From Sipunculus nudus (lineage: Eukaryota; Annelida; Sipuncula; Golfingiida; Sipunculidae): DNA of 64,000 nucleotides. Below are positions 47,168 to 58,552 of the stretch, piece by piece (position 1 is the stretch's first letter; every line of letters starts with the position of its first letter). A program made the position numbers and the translations under genes. Below the pieces are notes generated by a model that saw nothing but the letters and a program-made list of their open reading frames with translations, had not been told where the DNA came from and searched no databases. The DNA lies in assembly GCA_026874595.1 (NCBI GenBank), contig CM049311.1, positions 44,891,676 through 44,955,675 of the forward strand. Direction: 5' to 3'.

Positions 47168-47236
47168 TACAGCTGCAACACTCTGCATGTAAATGAGGCT
47201 AAGTCTCGCATGTTCTCTTCTCGCGAGGGTTAAATC
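47168..47236. promoter_or_regulatory. Bidirectional promoter/5'-leader region
   Basis: Only 69 bp lie between the divergent MYPT and MRPS35 start codons. TCTCGCGAG at 47,219-47,227 matches nine of ten bases of the TCTCGCGAGA element, a core-promoter motif of vertebrate CpG-rich and often bidirectional promoters bound by BANP. A CTCGCATG half-like site is at 47,205. Transcription starts must lie within or overlap the opposite gene's leader or coding exon. Confidence 0.6.
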
Positions 47237-47393
47237 ATGGCAGCCTCGATAAGCACGGCGCTTTGCTGTAAATCGTTATGGGTGTTCAGAAAAATTAGTG
47301 CACGAACATCATGTTTATTCGTTCGACATCGCTCAGGCGCTACATTTGCCGCAAGGCCAGTAAAAAATTACCACATTGAGGATCCAGATTTAG
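47237..47393 (+). CDS. MRPS35: Mitochondrial ribosomal protein mS35, exon 1
   Basis: It encodes 52 codons plus one base, beginning MAASISTALCCKSLWVFRKI, an Arg/Ser-rich, acid-poor leader typical of a mitochondrial targeting peptide. The start context is ATCATGG (A at -3, G at +4). The exon ends ...GATTTAG|GTAAAC in phase 1, which matches exactly the phase needed by the exon at 50,242 (GAT = Asp across the junction). mS35 is a small-subunit protein of the mitochondrial ribosome. This exon alone has no family signature; assignment rests on splice phase, position and the exon at 58,553. Confidence 0.75.
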
Positions 47394-47521
47394 GTAAACA
47401 CAAAAATTACGTGCAGTGCAAAGAAAGTAATGCCCTCTAACTTCTAAGGCACAGGCACCTGTCACATATCACATGTGAATTTAAGTCATTAAATTAATAA
47501 GGTATTTCTTATGGCCGAGGC

Positions 47522-47546
47522 TATCGGCACGACCGTCGTGCCGATA
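47522..47546. repeat. Perfect hairpin TATCGGCACGA-CCG-TCGTGCCGATA
   Basis: 11-bp arms with a 3-nt loop. A related palindrome lies at 47,960-47,982, and an ATCCGCACGACAG half copy at 47,556. These may be terminal modules of a small MITE-like element spanning roughly 47,505-48,010 (TTTCTTATGGCC and, inverted, TTCTATAAGAAA near its limits). Confidence 0.7.
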
Positions 47547-47959
47547 AGAAGTACAATCCGCACGACAGCCTCTCATAATATAAAACCTAACCACTGCTAA
47601 TAATATGGCTGGTAACAGACACCTCAGGTCCTCAGCACAACAGAACTATTTAAAAGTTGTAGATGCTGGGTTATTTACGTAAACTTAATACTTACATAAA
47701 GTGAAAAGTTAGACACAATCGGTGCACTGGAAAAGCCTGGGCCGGGCCTATTACACGAATATTCCTTGGCCAGCTGTCATATAGCAAGTACTTTGTGTAG
47801 TTTGTGGTATGTTTATTTCTGTTAATGAGTTTTGTTTTGTATCAATTTCCCAAAAATTATAATTCCTCTGATATTTAAGTAATTGTTTTATGAAAATTTA
47901 ATATATATTTAGTGTATGATACATGGGAACACATGGCTGTTGTGTGGATAAGAAAGCTA

Positions 47960-47982
47960 ATCCGCACGACAGTCGTGTGGAT
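47960..47982. repeat. Imperfect hairpin ATCCGCACGAC-A-GTCGTGTGGAT
   Basis: 11-bp arms with one mismatch and a single-base centre. The core CGCACGAC is shared with 47,522-47,570. Confidence 0.7.
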
Positions 47983-48224
47983 AGACACTACCATTTCTTA
48001 TAGAAGGCCGGTACTGGGGAGTGTCTTAGTATACATATAATGAACAAAGTATGGAGCCACTTTAGAATGCGGGCTACGCTTCTGTTGAGGAACATGAAAA
48101 TATAAATAAAACTGTCTCATCTCATTCCCTATTTTAACTCCTACTTTTCCCTGTAGATGTCCCTACACTCATATCAACTACTCTTAAGTCTAACATAAAC
48201 AACTACTAAACATCAGGAGTCACC

Positions 48225-48292
48225 TGAATCGGGAATCGAACCTACGATCTCTAGACCAGGAGACCTACAAGCTACTATGTGAGCCGTGAAGA
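48225..48292 (-). repeat. tRNA-like sequence (probable SINE head)
   Basis: On the minus strand CGGCTCACATAG (A-box-like) is followed 32 nt later by GGTTCGATTCCC, a perfect B box. A 5-6 bp anticodon-like stem (GTCTC/GAGAT) lies between. The T stem and acceptor stem do not pair well, so it is unlikely to be a working tRNA gene. Normal A-B spacing suggests a tRNA-derived SINE extending towards 48,060. Confidence 0.45.
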
Positions 48293-50241
48293 CAAGATAC
48301 CAGCAGGGCCGATTTTTGTTCATTTATATCTGCAATTGAAGAGCCATCTATCGCAAAAATGGGGAACCATTCACTGTTTGAACAGGAGAATTAAGCTTAA
48401 GGTTGGGGCTCCGCCCTCACACCCCTGTTCAGGCGGGGTTCCCCGAACCCCTTCTCCTCTAATATAATAGACTCCAGTTATGAGCAAAATTAAATACGGG
48501 AATTCTCAGGAAAATAATATGTATCAGCCTTTGTCAGGAAACAATTTATTATGCGACACCCGTTGTGCATAAGGTACCGGTGGTAGGCTGCAGCCCGGTT
48601 TCTATAGTTCTGCCCAAGGTACCCGTACCTTACTTTATCTGGCCCAGACTAGGGAGCGCCTGTTTCAACTGCTTTATTTTCACTGATGTTCCGCACAACA
48701 GATAAAAAATCCATGTTTGACACAAAGAGCAGTACCTTATTTTCCTGATGACACCACAAATGTGTTTATAGGCATGTCGCAACTACATCTAATTGGCTTG
48801 CATTCTCATAAAAACAAACGAATGACATGATTTCCTTCCCATTCTGAGAGATCACTCTTCCAGTACATGTGTAGCAGAAGGGACTTTCCAAATATCTGAG
48901 AATCTGCTGAGGGCTGGAGAATGACCTAAGAGTTTTTATGTTTGTATGAGGGGCAAATAACAAGAGCATGACCTGCGTCGACTCCAGCAGAAAGCTTAGT
49001 GTCTCGCACAAGATTAGACACAGACGACGGCACATTTGACAAAACGATACATGTCTTAGTTCATGAGCAACAACAACATTAAATCCGTAAAAAACACCCA
49101 TGGTTGAAGAAACCAGGTCATCTGGTATTCTTCAAAAATATTCTCCGGAATATCTAGTTACATTTCAGTTCACAGTTCATTTTATTTGGTCTTAGAACTA
49201 AGTGCATTTACTAATGATTCAATCTTATTGTACCAGTTAAATATAATAATATTAGTAATAAGCACTTATTAGTAGTTAAAGTAACTTTTAACTTTCTTTA
49301 GAACTTTCACAAAATTTGGTGAAATGCAATGGGTAAGCATATTATCCTTAAAAAGTTTGTGGATGCATTTTAAGCAAAACTTTTCATCCCAGACCATCAA
49401 TCTTAGACATATAGCTCTCCTGTCAAAAAGGAAAAAACCCTTTTGATTCTTGGCTCACAAGGTCAAAATTACAGGGACCATCTGTCCTCAAATTTATTTC
49501 CAGGTGATATGGATTTCAAAATTGATTTATTAATGACCCACCACTAATGTAATAATACTTTTGATTTCAGGGTCATGAGGTCACAGGTTAAGGTAACAGG
49601 ATCCACATCTTTAAAAAGATTGTGGAGGCATTGTAAACATTTCACCCAAAATCTGATATCATTTCATCTTTCATCTAATACCTTTGAGTAATGCTAAAAA
49701 AATTTATGCCTGAAAATTCATTCAAAATTTAATGGTCAGGTTATACTTATGGATATAGATTGGCATGTTAGGTTCTCACAGTTCAATATTGTAAACGAAG
49801 CCAGGTGGGTGATAATGGAAGTGGGAAAGTAGGGGAAGTAACATATTAATTATGACATCACAAGTTCAAAGGGCATGGCTAAAGGGCCATTCTACTGATT
49901 TATATGCTGACCAGGCTTACAGTTTAAAACATGTGACATTCAGTCCTGCACCTTCATACACAACTCGCTGATTTAGACCATAACATCTTTGTTCAGTTGT
50001 TTGAATACTGTTTTGAGTCAGTCCCCTCTGTCTCTACATGTAACCAGGTCCTTTATATTTCAAGCCTCACTCACCCTACACTAGATGTCTATGTACCTTC
50101 TGTGGGGCCCTTTCCTGACCTGTCAATGTTTGGGCGATGTACCATGTCTGACCTCTTACTTTAGTCCTTCTTTATTGTGTTGAGATAAGCTTATAATCAA
50201 TTTGTATATAACCAAACATCAAGCTGTGTGATTTATTACAG

Positions 50242-50324
50242 ATGAGGAATTCAGGGTACTGATTATACCTGGCCACACAAAGATAAAAGAAGAAAAAGTG
50301 TTTATGAAGTCAAGAAAAAAAGAG
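50242..50324 (+). CDS. MRPS35: mS35 exon 2
   Basis: It is flanked by TTTATTACAG and GTATGA splice signals. With one base from exon 1 it reads D-EEFRVLIIPGHTKIKEEK...KKE, 27 full codons, and ends in phase 0. Phase 0 is what the exon at 58,553 requires. The basic, Lys-rich end runs into the conserved PPPR motif of the next exon, as in vertebrate mS35 where a basic stretch precedes LPPR. It is too short to identify alone; confidence comes from exact phase compatibility on both sides. Confidence 0.75.
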
Positions 50325-50526
50325 GTATGATTTCATATTTATAAGTTAAGAGTGGTTTTGAGCACTTTAAAAGTAAGATTCTTCTGAGAGTCCAAGCATG
50401 TTCAACAAAAACAAAAAAAATGGACCTCAGAATTGTATTAATTTGCCTTAGTTATAGTCAAGACAGCATGCAAAATTTGAACAGAATAATCCTGACCAGC
50501 TCATGACAAATGTCACTTGAACATTT

Positions 50527-51290
50527 TTAGGCTGACTATAAGTCATCTGAGCTATAACAATGGGCCTTTGTCGGTTGTCCATCCATTGACAGGGCCCCCT
50601 TAGAAACCTTTGTACTTACTAATCCGGAATTCAACATACAGTTAGATGAAGTTCTCCTGCCAAACCCAAAACTAGGTCATTGATGCATTTTTCAAGGTCA
50701 CAAAGGTGATCATGTTAAAGTGATGTTACTGCAATAACTTTAAAAGAATTTGAGGCACAGTCACCAAACTTGTAGCATTGATACACCTCATAAAGGGCTA
50801 GGTCAAGTTGGAATATAGATGACCTTGACAATTTTTTCACAGAGGTCACAGAGGTGATAATGCTAAAATGTTGTTAACGCAATAATAACTTGAAAAGAAT
50901 TTGAGGCAAAGTCACCAAACTCACAGCAATGACACACCTCATGATGGGCTTGATAAAGTGCATACATGGATGACCTTGGCAGATTTTCAAGGTCACAGTG
51001 GCGATAATGCTAAAATGAAAACGCAATAACTCGAAACAAATTTGAGGCACAGTGACCAGTCTTGCAGCATTGATGCACCATATGAAGGGCTAGGTTAGGT
51101 TCGAATATGTGGATGAAATTAACACATTTTTCAAGGTCACAGAGGCAATAATGCTAAAATAAATTTAACGCAATAGCTTGAAAAGAAAATCAGGCAGTCA
51201 CCACACTTGCAGCTTGACATACCTCATGAAAGGCTAGGTCAGGTTGATGCAGTTATCAAGGTCACTTAGGTAATCTTGGTTGGTCACATT
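50527..51290 (-). repeat. HLE element with ~148-bp tandem units
   Basis: It begins TTTAGGCTGACTATAAGTCA, then TCTGAGCTATAA (the reverse-orientation HLE-A hairpin end). Four to five units follow, with CAAGGTCACAGAGGTGATAA at about 50,693, 50,845, 50,989, 51,133 and a partial one at 51,258. The opposite terminus is absent. Confidence 0.7.
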
Positions 51291-51326
51291 GACCCATCTC
51301 CAATTTTATACAAGTATTCACAATTT

Positions 51327-54300
51327 TTAGCTCAGCTGACTATAAGTCATCTGAGCTATAGACGTGGTCCATTTTCTGTTGTCCGTCGTCCGTCCGTCTG
51401 TCCGTCCGTCCGCACGTTTTTTTCCTGTAACTGCTGTGGATTTTATTTTCAAAGCATGTTTTTGTTAGCATTTCAACTGTTAACACCAAAAATTTGAAAC
51501 TAGTTGATCAAAAACTGTAGATTTTATTCAAGTTTTCAGGCACCATGTCACATATTGTTTACATCAAGCTAGTGTTATGCAGTTTGCTAGAGCTCAGCTC
51601 CCGAGCTTCATCTCTTAGTTCCTTAAATTTGGCATACATTTAGATGTCTCCAAAATCCCCTATCATGCCAAGAATTTGGTCACTAGGACTTAATTCCTTT
51701 AAGAAATTAATGAAAAACTTCATTTTTCCATTAAAAACCCATTGTTGCACTTCAAGACTGCCTAATATCAAAACCACTGATCTGACTTTGATCATATATA
51801 TTATACATATTTTTCTATACATTCGCTATGCACATGCCAGAAATGATGTCAGTATTGTGTATTTTTTTAAGTTATGGGCCCAAACATAAGGCACTTTTTA
51901 AAAAATCACTCACCTAAGATGGGAATTGCTGAAGCTGGAGACTTTTTTCAGGAATATAACTTTATTGAATCAAGATTCAATTGTTTACCCAAAATTAGAT
52001 CTGAATTTTGCAAATTTTTCAAGTTATTAGCATAAATAAAAAATCAGTAGCTTAAATTTTGTCCAACTTTGGCAATGGCACGTTTTTTCCCTGTAAGCAC
52101 TGTTGATTTAATTTTCACAGCATATATACATAAGGATTTAATCTTTTAAAATCTGAAAATTCGAAGGAATTGATTGAAAAGAGTAGCTTTTATTCAAGTT
52201 TTCATACACCATGTCAAGTGTTGTTTACATCTAGCCCACCTAGTACCGTAAAATCTCCACTTAAAACCGCGGCTTAATCAAGAAATTCAAAATCTTGAAA
52301 TCAGGTTGATTTCCTGAAAGCACTGTGCGGTTTATACTAGAAGGGTTTCCTTAATATCTTCCTGACAGACATCGTTTTTGGGCCGGCACGTGGGCGATAA
52401 TATTGCAATTTTCGAAGGCTGTTCTTAGCATGCATGGGAGCCGTGTGTAAATGTATTATTTACGATTATTTGTTATTTATAAATTAAATATTGCTGATTA
52501 GTTTTCGTGTTATATATAACTTGTTATAAAATCTTGGTAATTGTCACCAAATAATACGTTTACAACAACCCTGCTGTTACACACAGTGGTCCACTTCGTT
52601 GGGAATGGTCAAGTAAAATTGAAATAAAAGCCTACTTTAACCCATTTGTGGCATTATTTAGCAATGATTATTTGTTTAAAACGTAAAATGAATAAAAAGC
52701 TGACATCGTAAAGAGTCACACAATGGCGGACGATCGTTTTAAAACGAAGTTTGAGTGCCGCCATGTGCTGAAATGCCCCGGTATTCTGCTAAGAATATTT
52801 TGAACGGCTGTACGCGGTGGGTGGTAAATAGAACAGCCACCTATTTTCGTCCCAGCGTGCCTTGCGCGAACACTGCCTTGACAAAATGGCTCTCCACACG
52901 GAAACTTTCTTCAGGTAAAAAACTTGCTCACCCAGACTGGCCACTTTAATTTTACCTTAAAATCACTCGTTTCAAGCGTCATGTTTCCTATACGTGCGTA
53001 TCTCGACAAGGTAACTTCAGTATCTTTGATATTTAGTTAAGTTGACCAGCGATGTTTCCAAACGCACCAGCAAATTGTGACATGGAGCGATGTCAACGTA
53101 CGATGTGACGATGATAATATGGAAGTAACCGGTATGAAAATGAGTTGAATCTTCTGAGTGATTCCAGAAAATGGAATTTTCATCAAAAATTAAGATTTCA
53201 AAATAATACTTTTAGAATTAAAATATACAGTGACTTGAAATGGATCAGCAGAATATTTTTTCGATAATATAATGACAAACAGTAGCAAACAAGAATACGG
53301 CACGGAATATAAAATCTGTATAACCAGGCAGAGGTTCACCGGCCCTTACGTCTTCCAAAACTTCATGCTTGAGTGACCCTGCAAAAAAAAGTGTTATGAT
53401 GTGTTTAAATAAAATGCCCAAGGAATTTTTAAAGTGGACAGGAATGGCCGAGTCGCAACCTACGCATGTTCATTTCTAGATGATAGCTTGATTGTGTCTT
53501 TTGTCAAATCATTCCGTAGCGAAAGTTTGTGCGGTTTTAAAGGGGGGTTCTTAGTATTTGAGCCCCTCGCGGTGTCTCGCCTGGAATTTCGGCGAAGTCT
53601 GGGTGCGGTTTTTATCGGAAGTGCGGTTTTAAGTGGAGATTTTACGGTAGTACAGCCTTCACTTGTATTATGTAACCCACCCCAGGCAGCTTGCCTTGGC
53701 TCAGCTTGGCCACTACTAGCAGGCTTCCCCTCTGCCCTGCACACCCCCCCCCCCCCCCAGATGGTGCATTAACTAGATGAATGTTATAATTTGCTGTATT
53801 TCATTTTATTCTTGGCTATGCAATGCTACATTTTAGATTTTGTATTTACCACCAGGGTTACAATGATTAAAGTGCACATTTAATTGTGTCCACAAAGTGG
53901 TGTATTGCTATGAAAGTGTGGATGTTCATCAGATAAGTAATTCCTTACTTCAGAAGAGTAAAAACTTCAACAGGTGTGAAATTGACTATTACTTCCAGTA
54001 ATAAATTATAGCTTAGATTGTAATTAGCATAATGATATTGTTTGTCCCTCATTCAACCAACAGTGTGTATACTTTATTTGAAAAGATGTTTTTATTTTAC
54101 CAAATTTACTAAATCTTTTATTTTATTTCGGTGAATAAGATTAAGCATGTACTGAAAACTCCAATGTGCAAAACTTTTTAATAGTGATTCAAGGAATAAT
54201 CTTGTAGATTCCACGTTGTGGCATTATTTTCTTTTAAATTCAGTTTAAACATTTGTGATTTAAAAATAATGAAAATATATGTGTATGCATAATATGACCC

Positions 54301-54760
54301 AATAAGAGCTACACTCTGGATATATAATGATTGCAACTTAGAATTCTAATATTTTAACTTATATTTTCAGTGTTTTTTAATACAAATTTATAAAACTTGT
54401 AAATAAAAAAAATTAATCAGATAAAAACTATTTTAATGGAAAAAGTGGATATGCTTAAATAATAGGCTTATATATAAACTTAAATATGCATTATTCCCTT
54501 GAAAGTGAAATAAAGGTATTAGTCTTTTCTATCCACTGGCCTGTCCATCTGTTAATTTTTCATATGCATCACAGTATCTCAAAACTTTTACTGTTTTTCT
54601 TCATGACAGTCTTGTCAGAGTATTAGTTTGCAATCATATATTTAGAACTTACTATAACCAAGTAGGAGAGCCTCTTTCCTCTTAGCTTCTCATATGCTTA
54701 TATAAATGAAAAACATTAAAATAGAATATTTTGCATTTGCAAAAATTTCAAACTTATGTA
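51327..54760 (-). mobile_element. HLE-A element, reverse orientation, carrying T2
   Basis: It starts TTAGCTCAGCTGACT-ATA-AGTCATCTGAGCT, followed by a GTCCGTCCGTC run. The body matches 37.87-36.73 kb and then 31.48-30.80 kb in reverse, without the two insertions present there. It ends near 54,760 without the CCATGGGTCCCTTGT terminus. Its first ~300 bp resemble the nested element at 33.3-34.1 kb more closely, suggesting recombination between copies. Confidence 0.6.
52246..53647. mobile_element. TA-flanked TIR element T2 (1.4 kb)
   Basis: The ends CCGTAAAATCTCCACTTAAA(ACCGC) are perfect 25-bp inverted repeats, flanked by TA within a longer TAGTA match on each side. The paralogous sequence near 37,129 lacks it, confirming the insertion. 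An internal AAGTCTGGGTGCGG block near the right end resembles AAGTCTGGGTGCGA in T1, so the two are relatives. Frames inside (one beginning MADDRFKTKFECRH on the plus strand at 52,723) are short and have no recognised domain. Confidence 0.8.
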
Positions 54761-56170
54761 AAAATTGATACAGATGCTCCAATATCTGAATGATCCCAGA
54801 GATAAGCTCTCTCAAGTTTGTTCAAATGGTTTTGGTTTGATGAATTTTGGCAGAGTTACAGGAATTTGAACTTAGTCATTTGGCCAATTAAGCATACCTA
54901 CATTACAGTCTCAGAATCAACAGGAGCTAGCATCACCAAATTTTGTGCAAATGTTGGTCACATGACTATTTGGAATTACATTTTTTGTCGCACCATCTAC
55001 ATCAATCTGTTTTTTATGGACAAAAACCTCATAATTTTAGCCTCTTTCAGTTTTAAAATGGTTTATGATGAAACTGTCAAGCTGAAACATTTAATTTTTC
55101 ACAAGAATTATCTTAGAATAGGGTTCTTTCAATTGAATAAGAATAGATTTGGTTGATTTATTTTTGGTAAAGTCAAAGAAAGCTTCATGAAATTGGTCTT
55201 GCGGCCATTAGTAAGCATATTTCAATCTGAGGACTGCAATAGTCTTCTTCTTCAAAACTTGTTTCAACTTCTGTAACATTGCACAAAAATGATTCTGAGA
55301 AGGCCTTTGTTCAAGTTTACTGAAATAATTGTTGGCAGAATTATTAGTCCTTTAACATTGAAAGGACTATATATATCTTTTATTATTCTAAACGTTTAGA
55401 TCAAACATTCTTTTAGATTAGTCTTTCAGTATGTGTAAACGAATTTAATAACAGGCCAAGAATGTGTCTGTATCTATAAATAGCTTGGCAGACTGTCAAC
55501 TATTTCAGATTTGGCAACAGGTGAAGAGTTCACTCAGTGCAGCCAAGTACAGGTCAAGAGTTCACTCTAACTTTACATCCAGGGAGGTCCTATGCAAATC
55601 TCCTCGGAAAAAAAGAAATTAGGTCATGGTGCACAGGTTATATTCAATGTTCTGTGAGCCAAAGAAAAAATGAATTTTAGCACCCAGACAGACGAGGTAC
55701 AAATTGTATCTATTTTCCTTGGAACCTTCTATTGGAAAGTCTAGGGAGGTCTTTGGCAAGTCTTCCCTGAATCCTAAAATTAAGTAACTTAATTCTTATA
55801 ATACATGTCAAGTACAGTCAGATAGGGCACAAATTGTATCCCTAAGCCCTAAAATCATTCAAAACAACATCCAGGGAGATCTTGGCAAATCCCACTTGAA
55901 ACCTGCACATTACAGGTCAAAAACATGATCTGAGCACCTTTAACATGAGATAAGTACAAATTGTATCAATTAGGCCTAGGTCCTGGGAAAATCTCCTTTT
56001 AAATTTAAAATTTGGTCATGGTGACCTATATTCTGTGACCCATGGACCAGAAACATGATTTTGAGCCCCTAGACAGACAGGGTAAAAAAATGGTATCCAT
56101 TTTCCTTAGAACCTTCTATTGTGAAATCCAGGGGGGTCCTATGCAAGTCTCCTTTGAATCCTTTTTTCTG
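54761..56170 (-). repeat. Reverse-orientation HLE-C-like and other repeat fragments
   Basis: 54,780-55,350 is reverse-complemented C-type sequence (AAATTTTGTGCAAATGTTGG, CTCAAGTTTGTTCAAATGG). 55,490-55,570 carries the inverted AGAGTTCACTCAGTGCAGCC motif. 55,570-56,160 consists of diverged units with CATCCAGGGAG(G/A)TC and GACAAATTGTATC-like text also seen at 58,900-59,500. No gene. Confidence 0.5.
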
Positions 56171-56176
56171 CCTATT

Positions 56177-57222
56177 TTTAGCTCAGCTGACTTTAAGCCA
56201 TCTGAGCTATAATCGTGGTCCTTTGTCCATCGTCCGGCCGGCCATCTGGCCAGCCATCCGTTAACAGAGCACATTTTGAAACCATTGGACCTGCAAATCC
56301 AAAGTTTGCATACAGTTAGATGTCCACAAAATTTCCTACCATACTGAAAATTGGGTCACTAAGACTTTGTTCCTTGCAGATATTAAGGAAAAACCTCCAT
56401 TTTCTATTAAAAACCCATTTTGTTACAATTCAAGACTGCCTAATATCAAAACCACTAATCAGAATTAGATCATAGTAAATACCCATATTCTTCCATTCTG
56501 TTTACAGACCTGTACTATAATAAAGATGAATCTATAATTTTTCATTTGTTTAGCATTGAGCAGTAACAACAGAGACTCCTCCCCCCACCCACCCCTTCAA
56601 TACACAGGACAAATAAACAAGATGAATCTAATAATTTTAATGTTAAATTGATTCTTTTTGTTGAGACTTGGACACTTTTGATTTTTTTAAAGAATAAAAT
56701 GTTCAGGAATTGAATCCTTATATTCAAATGTGATAAAATATTAGGATCTAATGTAAGTGGAAACTGACAAGATTTAAGAAGATATAAATTCTCTTAAAGT
56801 GGTCCAGCCTAGGTGTGAATTACACTGTTAAACTTAATTTTAAAATCAGGAATATTGGTCAAACTTTGTGGGATTAATTTTAACTCATATGGCCATATAT
56901 TTATCTTTTGAAAACTTAATTATCTTCACACATTATTTATTTATGAAATTTTACTTTTATTTAACACTTGCTTTGGCACATTTTTTCCCTTGGTGCATCA
57001 TTAAATGGTTTCAGGCCACAAGTTTCATTTATTACATAGTGCATATGCCTTGGCTCATGTCCATTATTCTATAATTTACAGATTTTCATTTTAGCAGGGC
57101 CATTTTCTCTCAGCTTTTCAAATGCTAATATACATGAAAAACCAAAAGAAATAAATATATTGTGTAGTTGCTAATATTTGCCGAAATTCAGCTGACGTGC
57201 CTCATGAGTCCCTTGCTTTTTC
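56177..57222 (-). mobile_element. HLE-A element, reverse orientation (~1.05 kb)
   Basis: The left terminus TTAGCTCAGCTGACT...CATCTGAGCTATAATCGTGG is followed by GTCCGGCCGGCCATC-type sequence. The right end CAGCTGACGTGCCTCATGAG, then TCCCTTGC, is a mutated version of the CCATGGGTCCCTTGT terminus. Both ends are present, giving a compact full-length copy with no long frame. Confidence 0.65.
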
Positions 57223-58470
57223 TTGGCTCAGTTGAATGGGAATTAAAATGATTTGGTTTTTTTTCTCCATCTTTCTGCCTGTTTTGAATATTTAATAATT
57301 ATGAATAAACTTTTTTTCCTGTAAGCACTGTTGAATTAAATTCATATCCTGTATAAATTTGCAAGGGTGTTGTAACTCCCACCATCCCCTTCCCCTAACC
57401 CACTGAGTCCTGGCTCCTTAGCACTGTGAACAATAGTTCTATTGCTATAGCATAAAATTTAATAAATGAAGAAAATACATACAGAGAGACAGAGGCGTTG
57501 TAACTCCCATCATAACCCTCCTTCCTCTCCCCCATGAAGTCCTTCTACCTGAGGAGTGGGGACATTATGGCAACTGTATACATATCATAAAATAGAAAAA
57601 AAGATTTATTAAAAAAATTGGATCTCATTAGACAAATGTGTAAACTGTTGAACTGTCAAAAGCTAATCAAAAAGTTAACCATGATCAGATCTCAAAATAT
57701 TATTGCAACAATTTCTCCAATCATACCAACCAACCACGTTCTAGGTTACCTCTTGCTCTCAGACTTTATCTACATTTCATAATATTTTAGATTTTAACCT
57801 TCCAGGTGTTTAAGTTCTGTTGAATGCTCAGTTCCCCTCTCTTGCCTCTCCTTTTCTCTCTACATCCACCCCTCCTTGCTGCCCTCACTGTTCCCTTCTC
57901 CAAACCCCATCCCAATGTCAGCCTCAGTAAACAAGAACAAGATGAATCAGATGTATTCATATTTTTATATTTTGTATAACTATTTGTTTATAGGTACTTA
58001 TGTACATGCCAGAAATTTTGTTAATATTGTCTTATATGTAGACGTGGTGGGAATCAAAATAATGTACCTTGTCAAGACTGAAGAGTTATCATGTCACACA
58101 GTCACAAATTCATAAATCCCCTCATCAGCATAGTTAAATCATAACATTATATCTGTCAAATTGAAATCTTATCATCATTCTACTACTGCTTAGTATACTG
58201 TCATTGCATTAATATTTGCTCAAATATACCGCTGTTTACAACACCTCCCAAATAAATAAAAAATAAACCACTATATTTTACTCCATATTAATCCATCAGT
58301 CAGGTTATTTCATATATCATTTACTCACTTATTACATTATATTCCTTTAAAATAGCCTAACATGCCCATGATATTCATAAGCTTTATTGACTTGATATAT
58401 TATCACAATGATGATACATTTATAGTCCAATCACAATCAGCTGAGCGCCATGACCCATGGGTCCCTTGTT
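57223..58470. repeat. Diverged repeats ending in an HLE-A terminus
   Basis: CAGCTGAGCGCCATGACCCA, then TGGGTCCCTTGT, at 58,439-58,470 is a good reverse-orientation HLE-A end. The matching left end is not clear. Upstream there are two similar CCCNTCCTNCCCC...-type patches (57,375-57,410; 57,510-57,545). No gene seen. Confidence 0.5.
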
Positions 58471-58552
58471 TTGAGACTCAAAAATATATGGAACAGTTGT
58501 GAATGATAACCCATTATGTCAGAGGTCATGCTTACCGGATTGTTTATTTCAG

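Larger units (their letters stand above)
47394..50241 (+). other. MRPS35: MRPS35 intron 1
   Basis: It runs from the GTAAAC donor to the TTTATTACAG acceptor. It contains two short palindromes (47,522; 47,960), a tRNA-like SINE head (about 48,225-48,292) and reverse-orientation HLE material with AAGGTCA motifs at about 49,290-49,700. A minus-strand 111-codon frame (48,766-49,101) has no recognised domain. Confidence 0.7.
50325..58552 (+). other. MRPS35: MRPS35 intron 2
   Basis: 8.2 kb between GTATGA and TTTATTTCAG, filled with HLE elements in reverse orientation and the TIR element T2, listed separately. No coding exon was recognised inside. Confidence 0.7.

Noticed and set aside
48766-49101. 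111-codon minus-strand frame with Cys-rich segments
   Set aside because: It lies antisense in MRPS35 intron 1 with no domain I recognise and no splice partners. I could not separate it from chance.
50693-51260. CRISPR-like regular array
   Set aside because: The units are diverged along their full ~148-bp length with no constant repeat/variable spacer pattern. This is a eukaryotic tandem repeat.
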